This document shows positions 25,119-33,664 of a stretch of DNA of 64,000 nt, piece after piece. How positions within the stretch are numbered: the first letter of the stretch is position 1; every line of letters begins with the position of its first letter. Below the pieces are notes generated by a model. It had not been told where the DNA came from. It searched no databases and was given only the letters and a program-made list of their open reading frames with translations. The translations under genes and the position numbers were made by a program. Source of the DNA: Mesorhizobium hawassense (GTDB lineage: Bacteria; Pseudomonadota; Alphaproteobacteria; Rhizobiales; Rhizobiaceae); the NCBI RefSeq assembly GCF_003289945.1, contig NZ_QMBP01000003.1:372001-436000 (forward strand). The letters are read 5' to 3'.

Positions 25119-27191
25119 ATGAATGAGAATTTTTCGGCGTCGGCGGGTAGCGTCGTGGCAGGCATCGATGTCGGCGGCACCTTCACCGACCTGCTTCTGA
25201 TCGATGGCAAGGCGGGCGGCAAGGTGCATATCGCCAAGACGCCGACCACCGTCGAAAACCAAGCCTTCGGCGTGGTTTCCGCACTCGGCGCGACCGGCTT
25301 TCCGATCGACGGCATCGACCTCATCGTGCATGGCACCACGACCACCACCAACGCCGTTCTGGAGCGGCGTCTGGCCAGAACCGGCATGATCACCACGCGC
25401 GGTTTTCGCGACGTGATCGAGCTTGGACGGCGCACGCGGCCACAGGCCTATGGCATGACGGGCACCTTCGTGCCGGTCATCCCGCGGGATCTCAGGCTCG
25501 AAGTGTCGGAACGGGTCGAGGCCTCCGGCGCGGTGCGCATTCAACTCGATGAAGCAGAGATGCGCGACGCGGTGAAAAGGCTGCTCGACGCCGGCTGCGA
25601 GTCGTTGGTCATCCACTTCCTGCACTCCTACGCCAACCCCATGCATGAGCGGCGTGCCGCCGAGATCGCGGCGGAGCTTTGGCCGAACGGTCACATCACC
25701 ACCGGGCATGCGTTGCTTTCGGAAGCGCGCGAGTTCGAGCGCGGCGTGACTGCGGCGGTCAACGCCTCGGTGCAGCCGATCCTCGAGCGCTATGTCGAGC
25801 GGCTGCGCAAGGAACTGGCATCCAAAGGCTATGCCCGCGACTTCCTGATCATGAACGGCAATGGCGGCATGATATCGGCGCGCTTCGTCACGCTGGAATC
25901 GGCCAAGACGGTGATGTCCGGGCCGGCTTCCGGCGTGATCGCCGCCGCCTATACCGGAAAGCGCGCCGGCTTCGGCAACCTCGTCACCTACGACATGGGC
26001 GGCACCTCGACCGACGTGGCGCTGATCCGCAACGCCGAGCCCGCGGTGTCGAACGAGATCGAGATCGAATACGCGATGCCGATCCACGTGCCGATGGTGG
26101 CGGTGCACACCGTCGGCGCCGGCGGCGGCTCGATCGCGCGCGTCGATGCGGCCGGGCTGATCCAGATCGGCCCGGAAAGCGCCGGCGCCAATCCCGGCCC
26201 GATCTGCTACGGGCGCGGCGGCAGCGAACCGACCATCACCGACGCCAATCTGGTGCTGGGACGGCTGGCGCCGAAGAAGCTGTTGGCCGTGGACAATCCT
26301 GTTACCGTCGAACGTGTGACCGGCATTTTCGAGGAGAAGATCGGCAAGCGCACCGGGCTCTCGGGCGTCGAAGCGGCTGGCGCGGTGCTGCGGCTCGGCA
26401 ACATGAAGATGGCCGGCGCCATCCGCATGGTGTCGGTCTCGCGCGGCCATGACCCGCGCGATTTCGCGCTGTTTGCCTTTGGCGGCGCCGGGCCGCTGCA
26501 CGCGACGGCGCTCGCCCGCGAGCTCGGCCTGCCCAGGGTGCTGGTGCCGGCACGGCCCGGCATCACCAACGCGCTCGGCTGCGTCGTCGCGGATATGCGG
26601 CATGACTTCGTCAACACAATCAACATGCCGGTCGGGGCGCTCGATGAAGCTTCGCTTCACGAGTTATTGGAACGGCACCGGGACGAAGGCGAGGCGCTGA
26701 TCGCCAAGGAAGCAGTGAAGCCCGACGCGATCCGCGTCACGCATTCCGCCGACATGCAGTTCGTCGGCCAGACGCACATCATCAACGTGCCGCTGCCGTC
26801 GTCCTCGGTTTCACGAGAGACACTGCAGCTTCTGTTCGAAAAAGCCTATTTCGCCCGCTTCAAGGTCGAGCTGCCGGAAATCCGAGCCAACCTCGTCAAC
26901 TTGAACACCTCGGTCACCGGCGTGCGGCCGCAGATCGACCTGTCGCGGCTGATCGATCCCGCCGGGCGCGCGGCAACGCTCGAGGAGGCGCGGCGCGAAA
27001 TCCGGCCGGTCTGGTATCATGGTGCCTGGCACGACACGCCGGTCTATGCGCGCGAAAAACTGCCGCTCGATGCGACAATCGAGGGGCCGGCGATCCTGGA
27101 ACAGATGGACGCCACCACGGTGCTGGAGCCCGGCGACCGGGCGCGATCGGACGCCGACGGCAACATCATCATCGACATCGGCGAGGCTTGA
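25119..27191 (+). CDS. hyuA: hydantoinase/oxoprolinase family protein, subunit A
   Basis: A 690-aa ATP-dependent amidohydrolase subunit of the HyuA family (N-methylhydantoinase A, 5-oxoprolinase, acetone/acetophenone carboxylase). ATP-binding ASKHA motifs are visible: GIDVGGTFTDLLLIDG at residues 11-26, HGTTTTTNAVLERR near 70-83, YDMGGTSTDVALI near 290 and GGAGPLHA near 455. Such enzymes open cyclic imide or lactam rings, or activate carbonyls, together with subunit B. hyuB starts 1 bp after the hyuA stop. The substrate cannot be told from sequence; context with a molybdenum hydroxylase operon sharing an upstream palindrome suggests ring opening of an N-heterocycle. Confidence 0.9.
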   Translation: MNENFSASAGSVVAGIDVGGTFTDLLLIDGKAGGKVHIAKTPTTVENQAFGVVSALGATGFPIDGIDLIVHGTTTTTNAVLERRLARTGMITTRGFRDVIELGRRTRPQAYGMTGTFVPVIPRDLRLEVSERVEASGAVRIQLDEAEMRDAVKRLLDAGCESLVIHFLHSYANPMHERRAAEIAAELWPNGHITTGHALLSEAREFERGVTAAVNASVQPILERYVERLRKELASKGYARDFLIMNGNGGMISARFVTLESAKTVMSGPASGVIAAAYTGKRAGFGNLVTYDMGGTSTDVALIRNAEPAVSNEIEIEYAMPIHVPMVAVHTVGAGGGSIARVDAAGLIQIGPESAGANPGPICYGRGGSEPTITDANLVLGRLAPKKLLAVDNPVTVERVTGIFEEKIGKRTGLSGVEAAGAVLRLGNMKMAGAIRMVSVSRGHDPRDFALFAFGGAGPLHATALARELGLPRVLVPARPGITNALGCVVADMRHDFVNTINMPVGALDEASLHELLERHRDEGEALIAKEAVKPDAIRVTHSADMQFVGQTHIINVPLPSSSVSRETLQLLFEKAYFARFKVELPEIRANLVNLNTSVTGVRPQIDLSRLIDPAGRAATLEEARREIRPVWYHGAWHDTPVYAREKLPLDATIEGPAILEQMDATTVLEPGDRARSDADGNIIIDIGEA

Positions 27192-27192
27192 G

Positions 27193-28890
27193 ATGGCAAA
27201 GCTCGACACGATCACGCTCTCGGTGCTGCAGGCAGCGTTGCAGCAGGTCTGCGACGAGATGGATCTGACCTTTTCCCGCGCGGCCTTTTCGCCGGTCATC
27301 GCCGAAGCCAACGACCGTTCCGACGGCATCTATTCGGCCGTCGACGGCTCGCTGATCGCGCAAGGCAGCCAGGGCCTGCCGGTGTTCGTCGGCGTGATGC
27401 AATATTCGACCAGGACGGTGATCGAGATGATCGCCGACGGCCGTTGCCTGGCGCCTGAACCCGGCGACATCTACATCGTCAACGATCCCTATCTCGGCGG
27501 CACGCATCTGATGGATGTGCGCTTCGTCATGCCGGTCTACCGGGATGGGAAAATCTTTTGCTGGCTCTCCAACACCGGCCACTGGCCCGACATCGGCGGC
27601 TCGGTGCCGGGCGGCTTTTCCGCTTCCGCCACCGCGGTCGAGCAGGAGGGGCTGAGGCTGCCGCCGGTGAAACTGTTCAAGAAGGGTATGCTCGATCCGG
27701 AGATCTACGCCATCATCTGCTCGAACATCCGGGTCGCCGACCAGCGCATCGGCGACATCCGCGCGCAGGCCGCCGCACTCCTGATCGGGCAGGACAGGCT
27801 GAATGAAATCCTGGATCGTTACGGTGACGAAACCGTCGTCGAGGCGATCGCGGAGCTGCGCCGCCGAGCCGCCGAACAGATGCGCGCCTCGATCGCCGTC
27901 ATACCGGACGGCACCTACCGCTCGCAGGCCTTCGTCGATTCCGACGGCGTGGTGAACGAGCCGCTGACCATCAATCTCGCCGTCGAGAAGCAGGGCGACA
28001 CGCTGAGCTTCGACTTTGCCGGCTCATCGAAGCCATGCGCCGGGCCGATGAACAGCGTCTTGGCGACGACCCTGTCGTCCGTCTATCTCGCCATGCGGCA
28101 TATCTTTCCGGAGGTGCCGATCAGCGCCGGGGCCTTCGAGCCGCTGAACGTCAAGCGGCCGGAAGGCACGTTCCTCGACGCCAAATATCCGCGCCCGGTT
28201 TCGGGCTGCGCGGCGGAAGTCTCGCAGCGCATCGCGGAAGCCGTGTTCGCGGCGATGGTGCAGGCGCTGCCGGAAAAGGTGACGGCGGCACCCGCCGGCT
28301 CCAGCGGCAATTTCGCGCTCGGCGGCAACGACCCGGCGCGCGGCCGCGACTATGTCATGTACCAGATCTCCGGCGGTGGCTATGGCGGCAATGCCGGCCA
28401 TGATGGTCTGAGCAATGGCTGCTCGACCATCGGCATTTCGAAGTCGCCGCCGGTCGAGATCATGGAGCAGGCCTTCCCGGTGCTCTACCGGCACTACGCG
28501 CTGCGCGAGGGCTCGGGCGGCGCGGGAAAACATCGCGGCGGTTTCGGGCTTGCCTATGAGGTCGAGATCCTGCGCGGCGACGCCCGCGCCTCCTTCGTCA
28601 TGGATCACGGCCGCTTCGGACCGCAGGGCGCGCTCGGCGGCAAGGACGGCGCGCCGAACAGTGTCACCGTGTTCCGGGGCGGCGAAGCGCATGTGCCGCC
28701 GCATCTTTCCAAGGAGCAGGACATCGCGCTCAAGGCCGGCGATCGCGTGCGAGTGGGCACGCCAGGCGGCGGCGGTTATGGCGACCCGCGCGAACGTGAC
28801 CCGAAGCGGGTCGCCGAAGATATTAGACTTGGCTACTATACACTTGAAGAGGCGAAGGAAATGTTCGGGGTTTCTCTTCCAACGGAATGA
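27193..28890 (+). CDS. hyuB: hydantoinase B/oxoprolinase family protein, subunit B
   Basis: The partner subunit, 565 aa. Characteristic HyuB features are LQQVCDEMDLTFSRAAFSPVIAEANDRSDG at the N-terminus, DIYIVNDPYLGGTHLMDV, the HWPDIGGSVPGGF stretch and the C-terminal GGAGKHRGGFGLAYEVEIL, with a GTPGGGGYGDP end. The ATG at 27193 lies in GAGGCTTGAGATG, 1 bp after the hyuA stop, so the two are translationally linked. The last 30 codons and the downstream DNA are AT-richer than the body. Confidence 0.9.
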   Translation: MAKLDTITLSVLQAALQQVCDEMDLTFSRAAFSPVIAEANDRSDGIYSAVDGSLIAQGSQGLPVFVGVMQYSTRTVIEMIADGRCLAPEPGDIYIVNDPYLGGTHLMDVRFVMPVYRDGKIFCWLSNTGHWPDIGGSVPGGFSASATAVEQEGLRLPPVKLFKKGMLDPEIYAIICSNIRVADQRIGDIRAQAAALLIGQDRLNEILDRYGDETVVEAIAELRRRAAEQMRASIAVIPDGTYRSQAFVDSDGVVNEPLTINLAVEKQGDTLSFDFAGSSKPCAGPMNSVLATTLSSVYLAMRHIFPEVPISAGAFEPLNVKRPEGTFLDAKYPRPVSGCAAEVSQRIAEAVFAAMVQALPEKVTAAPAGSSGNFALGGNDPARGRDYVMYQISGGGYGGNAGHDGLSNGCSTIGISKSPPVEIMEQAFPVLYRHYALREGSGGAGKHRGGFGLAYEVEILRGDARASFVMDHGRFGPQGALGGKDGAPNSVTVFRGGEAHVPPHLSKEQDIALKAGDRVRVGTPGGGGYGDPRERDPKRVAEDIRLGYYTLEEAKEMFGVSLPTE

Positions 28891-29029
28891 CCGACCCATC
28901 GCTTAAAAATATCCACCTGCAATAGGATTTCACTGATACTTCGATCCGCCTAAAACACCACCGGTCCTTATAATTATATATTAATACCACAACTATAGAG
29001 AAATCCCGGCGGCGTGAGGGGTGACGTTG
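28891..29029. other. AT-rich intergenic segment
   Basis: A 139-bp gap whose middle (28965-28995: TTATAATTATATATTAATA) is much more AT-rich than the surroundings. A TATAAT hexamer at 28969-28974 could be a -10 element, but no good -35 lies 16-18 bp upstream. It may supply a promoter for the PAP2 gene. Confidence 0.3.
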
Positions 29030-30133
29030 GTGGGACTGCAGGACGGTGTAGCTGCGGATGCTGGTTTTTCGCGCCAGCCTCAGGGCGATCTCAGCCAAAC
29101 GACGGACGACAGAAAAGTCGCCTATGTCTCGCGCAAGCTGCTGCTGCTCTGTCTGATCTATATCGCCTTAGCGGCCCTGTTCTGGCCGTCGGTATACTGG
29201 CGGGTGACGCTGCTGTATGTGTTCCAGCTCATCATGTGGGGGCCGTTCTCCTGCCTCGCCGTGATCGTACCCGCGGCTGTGATCGTTTCACCAAGAGCGC
29301 CCATAGGCTTCATCAAGACTTCGCTTCGATCGAACGGATTGCGAGCGGCGCTCGTCGTGACGGTTTTCGTCCTGTCGCTGAGCGCCTTCACGACCTACAA
29401 GGTCAACATACCGGGCATAATGCCCTTTTATAGCGACAAGGCTTTGGCGGACATCGGCGAATTCCTGCATGGGCAGGCGCCATGGCGAATCGCGCATGCC
29501 TTCGATTCCGACACATTGGCAATGCTGGTAGCACTGACCTACTCCAAGGTCTGGTTCGTCGAATGGTTTGGCATGGTGTTTTTCGCGGCGCTCTTCGCCA
29601 ACCAGCTCGTGCATCTACGTTATCTTACGGCTCTCGCATTCGTGACGATGGCGGTCGGGACATTCCTGGCGACACTATTCTCCTCCGTTGGCCCGATTTT
29701 TTACGATCAGTTTTTAGGCGGTCACCGCTATGTCGAACTTCTGGAAATACTGAAACGGCGGCCATCCAACGAGCATGTGCTGCTTTATTCCGACTATCTC
29801 CTCGGCAGCTACCAGGCCAACAGGCCGGATCTCGGCACCGGGATATCCGCGATGCCCAGCATGCATGTGGCGGTCGCGACATTGAACGCCTTCTACCTGG
29901 CGCGGCTCAGCCGTTGGCTCGGCGCAGCCGGCTGGATGTTCGCGATCTTCATTCTGTTCGGTTCGATCTATACCGGCTGGCACTATGCCGTTGACAGTTA
30001 CATAGCGATGTTGGTTGTGACCGTGATCTGGCGGCGTACCGCAGCCATCTTCGATGGACTACCCAGAGTTCCCAACCCGACGGCGGGTGCGCTGCACCCC
30101 TCGCCGGCGGCGCTGGCAGCCAACCCTGCCTAA
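29030..30133 (+). CDS. PAP2-family membrane phosphatase (inositolphosphotransferase-like)
   Basis: A polytopic membrane protein of about 367 aa with roughly seven hydrophobic segments. The C-terminal part carries PAP2 motifs: SAMPSMHVAVATL (PSxH, first catalytic His) and GWHYAVDSYIAM (HxxxD, second His). The N-terminal half, with LSAFTTYKVNIPGIMPFYSD, resembles the inositol-phosphorylceramide synthase-like branch (PAP2_3), so it may act on phospholipid head groups. The GTG at 29030 has GAGGGG 8 nt upstream; GTG 29021 is the alternative. Codon usage is somewhat less GC-biased than its neighbours, and nothing links it to the flanking catabolic genes. Confidence 0.78.
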   Translation: MGLQDGVAADAGFSRQPQGDLSQTTDDRKVAYVSRKLLLLCLIYIALAALFWPSVYWRVTLLYVFQLIMWGPFSCLAVIVPAAVIVSPRAPIGFIKTSLRSNGLRAALVVTVFVLSLSAFTTYKVNIPGIMPFYSDKALADIGEFLHGQAPWRIAHAFDSDTLAMLVALTYSKVWFVEWFGMVFFAALFANQLVHLRYLTALAFVTMAVGTFLATLFSSVGPIFYDQFLGGHRYVELLEILKRRPSNEHVLLYSDYLLGSYQANRPDLGTGISAMPSMHVAVATLNAFYLARLSRWLGAAGWMFAIFILFGSIYTGWHYAVDSYIAMLVVTVIWRRTAAIFDGLPRVPNPTAGALHPSPAALAANPA

Positions 30134-30203
30134 AAGGGCTCAGGACGACCAAACTTGGCCGTCTTACTGCCCGAAAACCATCCGGCATTCTTTCCTGGTT
30201 CGC

Positions 30204-30665
30204 TCAGGCAAGCTTCGCCAGCAGCCGCAAAAAGGTCGCGGCTTCCTTGGCCGTCAGTGGTGCCAGCGTTTCCTCGGTGATGGTGCGGGCGAGCGGGATC
30301 AGCCGCTCGATTGCCTCGCGGCCTTCCGGCGTCAGATTGACGAGCAGGCGCCTTTTGTCGACCTCGTGCTTAGAGACCTCGACCAGGCCCCGCGCCTTCA
30401 GCCGGTCGATGACGCCCTTCACGGTGGCGGCATCCATGGCGATCAGCGTGCCGAGTTGGTTCTGCGAGGTTTCGCCGATATCGTAGAGCTTGGCGAGAGC
30501 CGCGAATTGCGGCGGCGTCAGGTCGGCGATATGCGAGGCAAAGAGCGAGACATGGCGCTGATGCGCCTTGCGCAGGATGAAGCCGACCTGATCCTGCAAA
30601 TGGTAGTTGTTCTCGTCGCCGTCCTCGGCCTCGACCAGCCGCAGCAGATTGTCCTCGCCGCTCAT
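30204..30665 (-). CDS. MarR-family transcriptional regulator
   Basis: A 153-aa MarR regulator: helical N-terminus (YHLQDQVGFILRKAHQRH), winged HTH LTPPQFAALAKLYDIGETSQNQLGTLIAMDAATVKGVIDRLKARGLVE, and wing with D-x-R (HEVDKRRLLVNLTPEG). The ATG at 30665 overlaps the stop of the DUF1185 gene by 4 bp (ATGA); a longer frame upstream is only that gene's shadow. It is the last gene of the molybdenum-hydroxylase operon, a natural place for its feedback regulator. In Pseudomonas the nicotinate genes are controlled by the MarR protein NicR, so a heterocycle ligand is conceivable. Confidence 0.87.
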   Translation of the reverse strand: MSGEDNLLRLVEAEDGDENNYHLQDQVGFILRKAHQRHVSLFASHIADLTPPQFAALAKLYDIGETSQNQLGTLIAMDAATVKGVIDRLKARGLVEVSKHEVDKRRLLVNLTPEGREAIERLIPLARTITEETLAPLTAKEAATFLRLLAKLA

Positions 30666-31246
30666 CTCAGGCCGTCCCACGCCTTGATGTCCGCGGCCGC
30701 CAGGCCGCCCATGCGGTTGTGGACGCGCGGGCCGCAGGTCATGGCGAGGCAGAACAGGATTTCGTCGGGACGCGGGCCGTCGCTGATGCCGACCTCCATG
30801 GCGTCGAAATGGCTGCGCACATAGGCGGCGTTGATGTGGCCGAGCGGCACATCGAGCCGCGAGCCGAAAGCGCCGACCTTCTTGGCCGACGGCACGATGG
30901 CCTTGGCGTCGCCGAGCCGCTCGCGCATGGCGTAGCCGCCGGGCACATGCCACAGCGCGCCATGCTCAAGCTCACCCGCGGAACCGACGATGGCGCCCTT
31001 GCCGTAGCCGTCGATCTTCTTGACGTCGCCGCCGAGCGCCGCGATCAGCCTGTCGGAAAGCAGAAGCCCGAGCGGCTTCAAATCTTCCATCGCGCTCTGC
31101 AGATCCTCGAAATAGCGGCCGGCGAAGGGGTTCTTGACCACGGCGAGCGCGGCGGCGCGCAGGCGTGGCTTTTTCGCCACGGGGCCGCCGTCATGGAAAA
31201 TCTCCTCGGTCAGGACCGCGACCTTGCGGATCGGAAAGTCAGGCAT
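30662..31246 (-). CDS. DUF1185 (amino acid synthesis) family protein
   Basis: A 194-aa conserved protein of the PF06684 'amino acid synthesis' family, whose biochemical role is not established. The sequence shows IRKVAVLTEEIFHDGGP at the start, NPFAGRYFEDL, GKGAIVGSAGELEHGA, HVPGGYAMRE and a C-terminal FCLAMTCGPRVHNRMGGL. The ATG at 31246 follows AAGGAAACTGCCC and overlaps the UPF0280 stop by 8 bp. Always-together genes in an overlapping operon suggest a role in maturation or turnover of the hydroxylase/reductase pathway rather than in amino-acid biosynthesis; this is inference. Confidence 0.82.
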   Translation of the reverse strand: MPDFPIRKVAVLTEEIFHDGGPVAKKPRLRAAALAVVKNPFAGRYFEDLQSAMEDLKPLGLLLSDRLIAALGGDVKKIDGYGKGAIVGSAGELEHGALWHVPGGYAMRERLGDAKAIVPSAKKVGAFGSRLDVPLGHINAAYVRSHFDAMEVGISDGPRPDEILFCLAMTCGPRVHNRMGGLAAADIKAWDGLR

Positions 31247-32126
31247 GGGCAGTTTCCTTCGCTTGATGCTTGTTGGGCGCGGCGAGCGCCACGGAACCAC
31301 TGATGCGGGTTTCACCCGCCAGAAACAGCGCCGAGGCGGCGATCAGGCCGCGCCGGCGAAAATCTTCGGCGACCGCGAGGCCCTTGTCCAGCGCCCGGGC
31401 AACCTCGACCGGCGAAAGCGCGCCGACGCTTTGCGTCACCATCTGCTCGCCGAGATCGCTATCGGGCGCCAGGTCGCGCGCCGCAACGCGCGTGATGGCA
31501 GGGTGACCGGGCAGGTCGACCGCGTTGGCAATGAGCGTTGCCGCCGCGTCGGCCTCGGCGCCGGTCGGCGCCAGAACGGTGACGGCGTCGGCGACGCCTA
31601 AGGAAAACGACCGGCCCCGCCAGCCGCTGGTGGCAATGCCACGCACGCCATCCTCGGCGCGTATGGTGACACGGTCGGCCATGCCGTGGCCGGTGCCGGC
31701 AATGGCCGATGTCATCGACTGGCCCTTGCCGAGATGAAGCGCGCAGTCGCCGCCATTGTTGACATAGGCGCGATCGAGCCGGCGGCCGGCGAGCAGGGCG
31801 TCGAGAATCTCGTCGGCTACCGAGCCGGCAACGGCGGCCATCGGGGTGATGAAACATTCCGCCAACCGCATGACGGCCGCCTCCATGCGGCGCGCCGTCG
31901 GGCCCGCGAAATCGCGCGGCGCCAGGAAGAAGGCCGGGAGGCGCAATTCCGGAAGCTCTTCGACCAGTTCGATCAGGATCGTCTGGAAACGCGTGACAGC
32001 CTGCTCGTAGGCGGGGCGGCATTCATCCGCGGAGCCAAACGCCTCGACGATAAGGTCGATCGGCCCATGGTTGAGATGGAGCCGCCTGCCGTCGGGCAGC
32101 CAATGCGCCTGCGGGCCGTTCATCAT
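31239..32126 (-). CDS. UPF0280 family protein (ApbE superfamily)
   Basis: A 295-aa protein of the UPF0280/COG2122 group, distantly related to the flavin transferase ApbE. Landmarks are the N-terminal LHLNHGPIDLIVEAFG, AAVAGSVADEILDALL, AYVNNGGDCALHL (the ApbE-like NxGGD motif) and GIATSGWRGRSFSLGVADAVTVLA (the ApbE-like TSG segment). ApbE proteins attach FMN covalently to partner enzymes, so a flavin-maturation role for the adjacent reductase is an attractive but untested idea. It overlaps the upstream reductase gene by 4 bp. Confidence 0.82.
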   Translation of the reverse strand: MMNGPQAHWLPDGRRLHLNHGPIDLIVEAFGSADECRPAYEQAVTRFQTILIELVEELPELRLPAFFLAPRDFAGPTARRMEAAVMRLAECFITPMAAVAGSVADEILDALLAGRRLDRAYVNNGGDCALHLGKGQSMTSAIAGTGHGMADRVTIRAEDGVRGIATSGWRGRSFSLGVADAVTVLAPTGAEADAAATLIANAVDLPGHPAITRVAARDLAPDSDLGEQMVTQSVGALSPVEVARALDKGLAVAEDFRRRGLIAASALFLAGETRISGSVALAAPNKHQAKETAHA

Positions 32127-33664
32127 CCGGCCCCGTTCGCCGCCGCCCGCCGCAGTTGCGCCAATGGCGGCCAGGGGTTGTCGACCGGCGCGCCGGTGCT
32201 GCTGCGCGGGTTGAGATACTCGCCGCCCCTGGCGAGGATGTCCTCGACGCCGCGGATCTCGTTTTCATAGCCGCCCAGCCGGACATAGTCGTCGCGGCGC
32301 ATGGTGAATTCGATCGGCGCGACCAGCGCCGGCGTCGGCACATAGCCGAAGGCGCCTTCAGGCACGCGGGTGACGTCGACCATCAGCGTGATGCCGCCGC
32401 CCGGCCAGACATAGACCGGCGCGCCGCCGACCGTCACATAGGTCTTCAGGCCCTGAACCGAGCGGGTGAGGTTGACCGGGTTTTCGGTGACGCCGGCGCG
32501 CAGCGAGCCGCCGGCGCCGCCTATGAACAGCACCGTGCACAGCGCCGGCTCACAATTGTCCTCGATCAGGCCGACGGACTTTTGCAACCGCTCGGGGAAC
32601 GGCCTTTGGACCGGCTTCAGCTCGTCGTCGAGCTCGTAGTAGGCGAACTGCTCGCCGGTGGTCGAAACCATCAGCAGCGACAGGCCCGGACGGGCGCCCT
32701 TCTTGGCGTTCCAGTCGCCCAGGATCGACAGCGGATCGTCGATCCTGGTGCCGCCCCAACCGAGGCCGGGCTCGGACACCTTGAAGTAGCGGCCGGGCGT
32801 CGAACGGCGGCCGATGATCTTTATCCCCGTGTCCTCCCAGCCCAGGACCTTGCCGGCCTGGTGCTCGGAGACGACGCCGGTGATGTGGTCGTCGACCACC
32901 ACCACCTCGTCGACGAGGCCGCGCCATTGCGTGGCGAACATGCCGATGGTGGCCGAGCCGCAGCCGACGCGCATGCGGTGCTCGACCTTGCCGTCGATGA
33001 CCGGCGCCTTGCCGGCCTCGACGACGACCGTCGCGCCGCCGTCGATGGTGAGTTCGACCGGCTTGCGGTTGCACAGATTGAGCAGCGCATCGCAGGTGGC
33101 GCGGCCTTCCTGCTTGGAGCCGCCTGTCAGATGGTGGACACCGCCGAGCGACAGCATCTGCGAACCGTATTCGCCGGTCGTGACATGGCCAATCGCCTCG
33201 CCTTCGGCGCGCACTGTCGCCGTCTCGTCGCCGATATGGCGGTCGGTATCGATCTTCACCTTCACGCCGCAATAGGAGAAGATCCCCTCGGTGACGACGG
33301 TAACGAGGTCGACGCCATCGACTTCCTGGCTGACGATAAAGGGCGCCGGCTTGTAATCCGGATAGGTGGTGCCGGCGCCGATCGCGGTGACGAAACGCCG
33401 GCCGGTGTTGACCAGTTCGCCATTCCAGGCCTCGCCCTCGGCGACGAAGGGCACCACCGTGCCGCCGGTCTCGGCCGCGTGGTCGAGGATGGTCAGCGGG
33501 TCCATGCGCACGATGCGGCCGCCAATATTGCCGTAGCGGTCACAGGCGCCGGTGCGGCCGTCGGCGATGTAGCACATGACCGGACAGGCATCGCAGCGGA
33601 TCTTTTCGGCCACCTGCTTCTCGCCGGGATCGTGGGTTTCGAAACGTTCGGCAAGCTCGCTCAT
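32123..33664 (-). CDS. 6-hydroxynicotinate reductase-like iron-sulfur protein
   Basis: A 513-aa protein of the family annotated after 6-hydroxynicotinate reductase of Eubacterium barkeri, which reduces 6-hydroxynicotinate to 1,4,5,6-tetrahydro-6-oxonicotinate with reduced ferredoxin. The N-terminus has an FeS-type cysteine set, C24-x2-C27-x3-C31 and C41 ([10 protein letters not shown]...GACDRYG). The body includes [53 protein letters not shown] and [17 protein letters not shown]. It overlaps the molybdenum-hydroxylase gene upstream and UPF0280 downstream by 4 bp each. Azorhizobium is known to break down nicotinate through this reduced intermediate, which makes the assignment plausible in a rhizobium, but the substrate here is unproven. 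Confidence 0.75.
   Translation of the reverse strand: MSELAERFETHDPGEKQVAEKIRCDACPVMCYIADGRTGACDRYGNIGGRIVRMDPLTILDHAAETGGTVVPFVAEGEAWNGELVNTGRRFVTAIGAGTTYPDYKPAPFIVSQEVDGVDLVTVVTEGIFSYCGVKVKIDTDRHIGDETATVRAEGEAIGHVTTGEYGSQMLSLGGVHHLTGGSKQEGRATCDALLNLCNRKPVELTIDGGATVVVEAGKAPVIDGKVEHRMRVGCGSATIGMFATQWRGLVDEVVVVDDHITGVVSEHQAGKVLGWEDTGIKIIGRRSTPGRYFKVSEPGLGWGGTRIDDPLSILGDWNAKKGARPGLSLLMVSTTGEQFAYYELDDELKPVQRPFPERLQKSVGLIEDNCEPALCTVLFIGGAGGSLRAGVTENPVNLTRSVQGLKTYVTVGGAPVYVWPGGGITLMVDVTRVPEGAFGYVPTPALVAPIEFTMRRDDYVRLGGYENEIRGVEDILARGGEYLNPRSSTGAPVDNPWPPLAQLRRAAANGAG

Noticed and set aside
28969-28974. sigma-70 promoter from TATAAT hexamer
   Set aside because: No acceptable -35 hexamer at 16-18 bp; kept only as an AT-rich segment.
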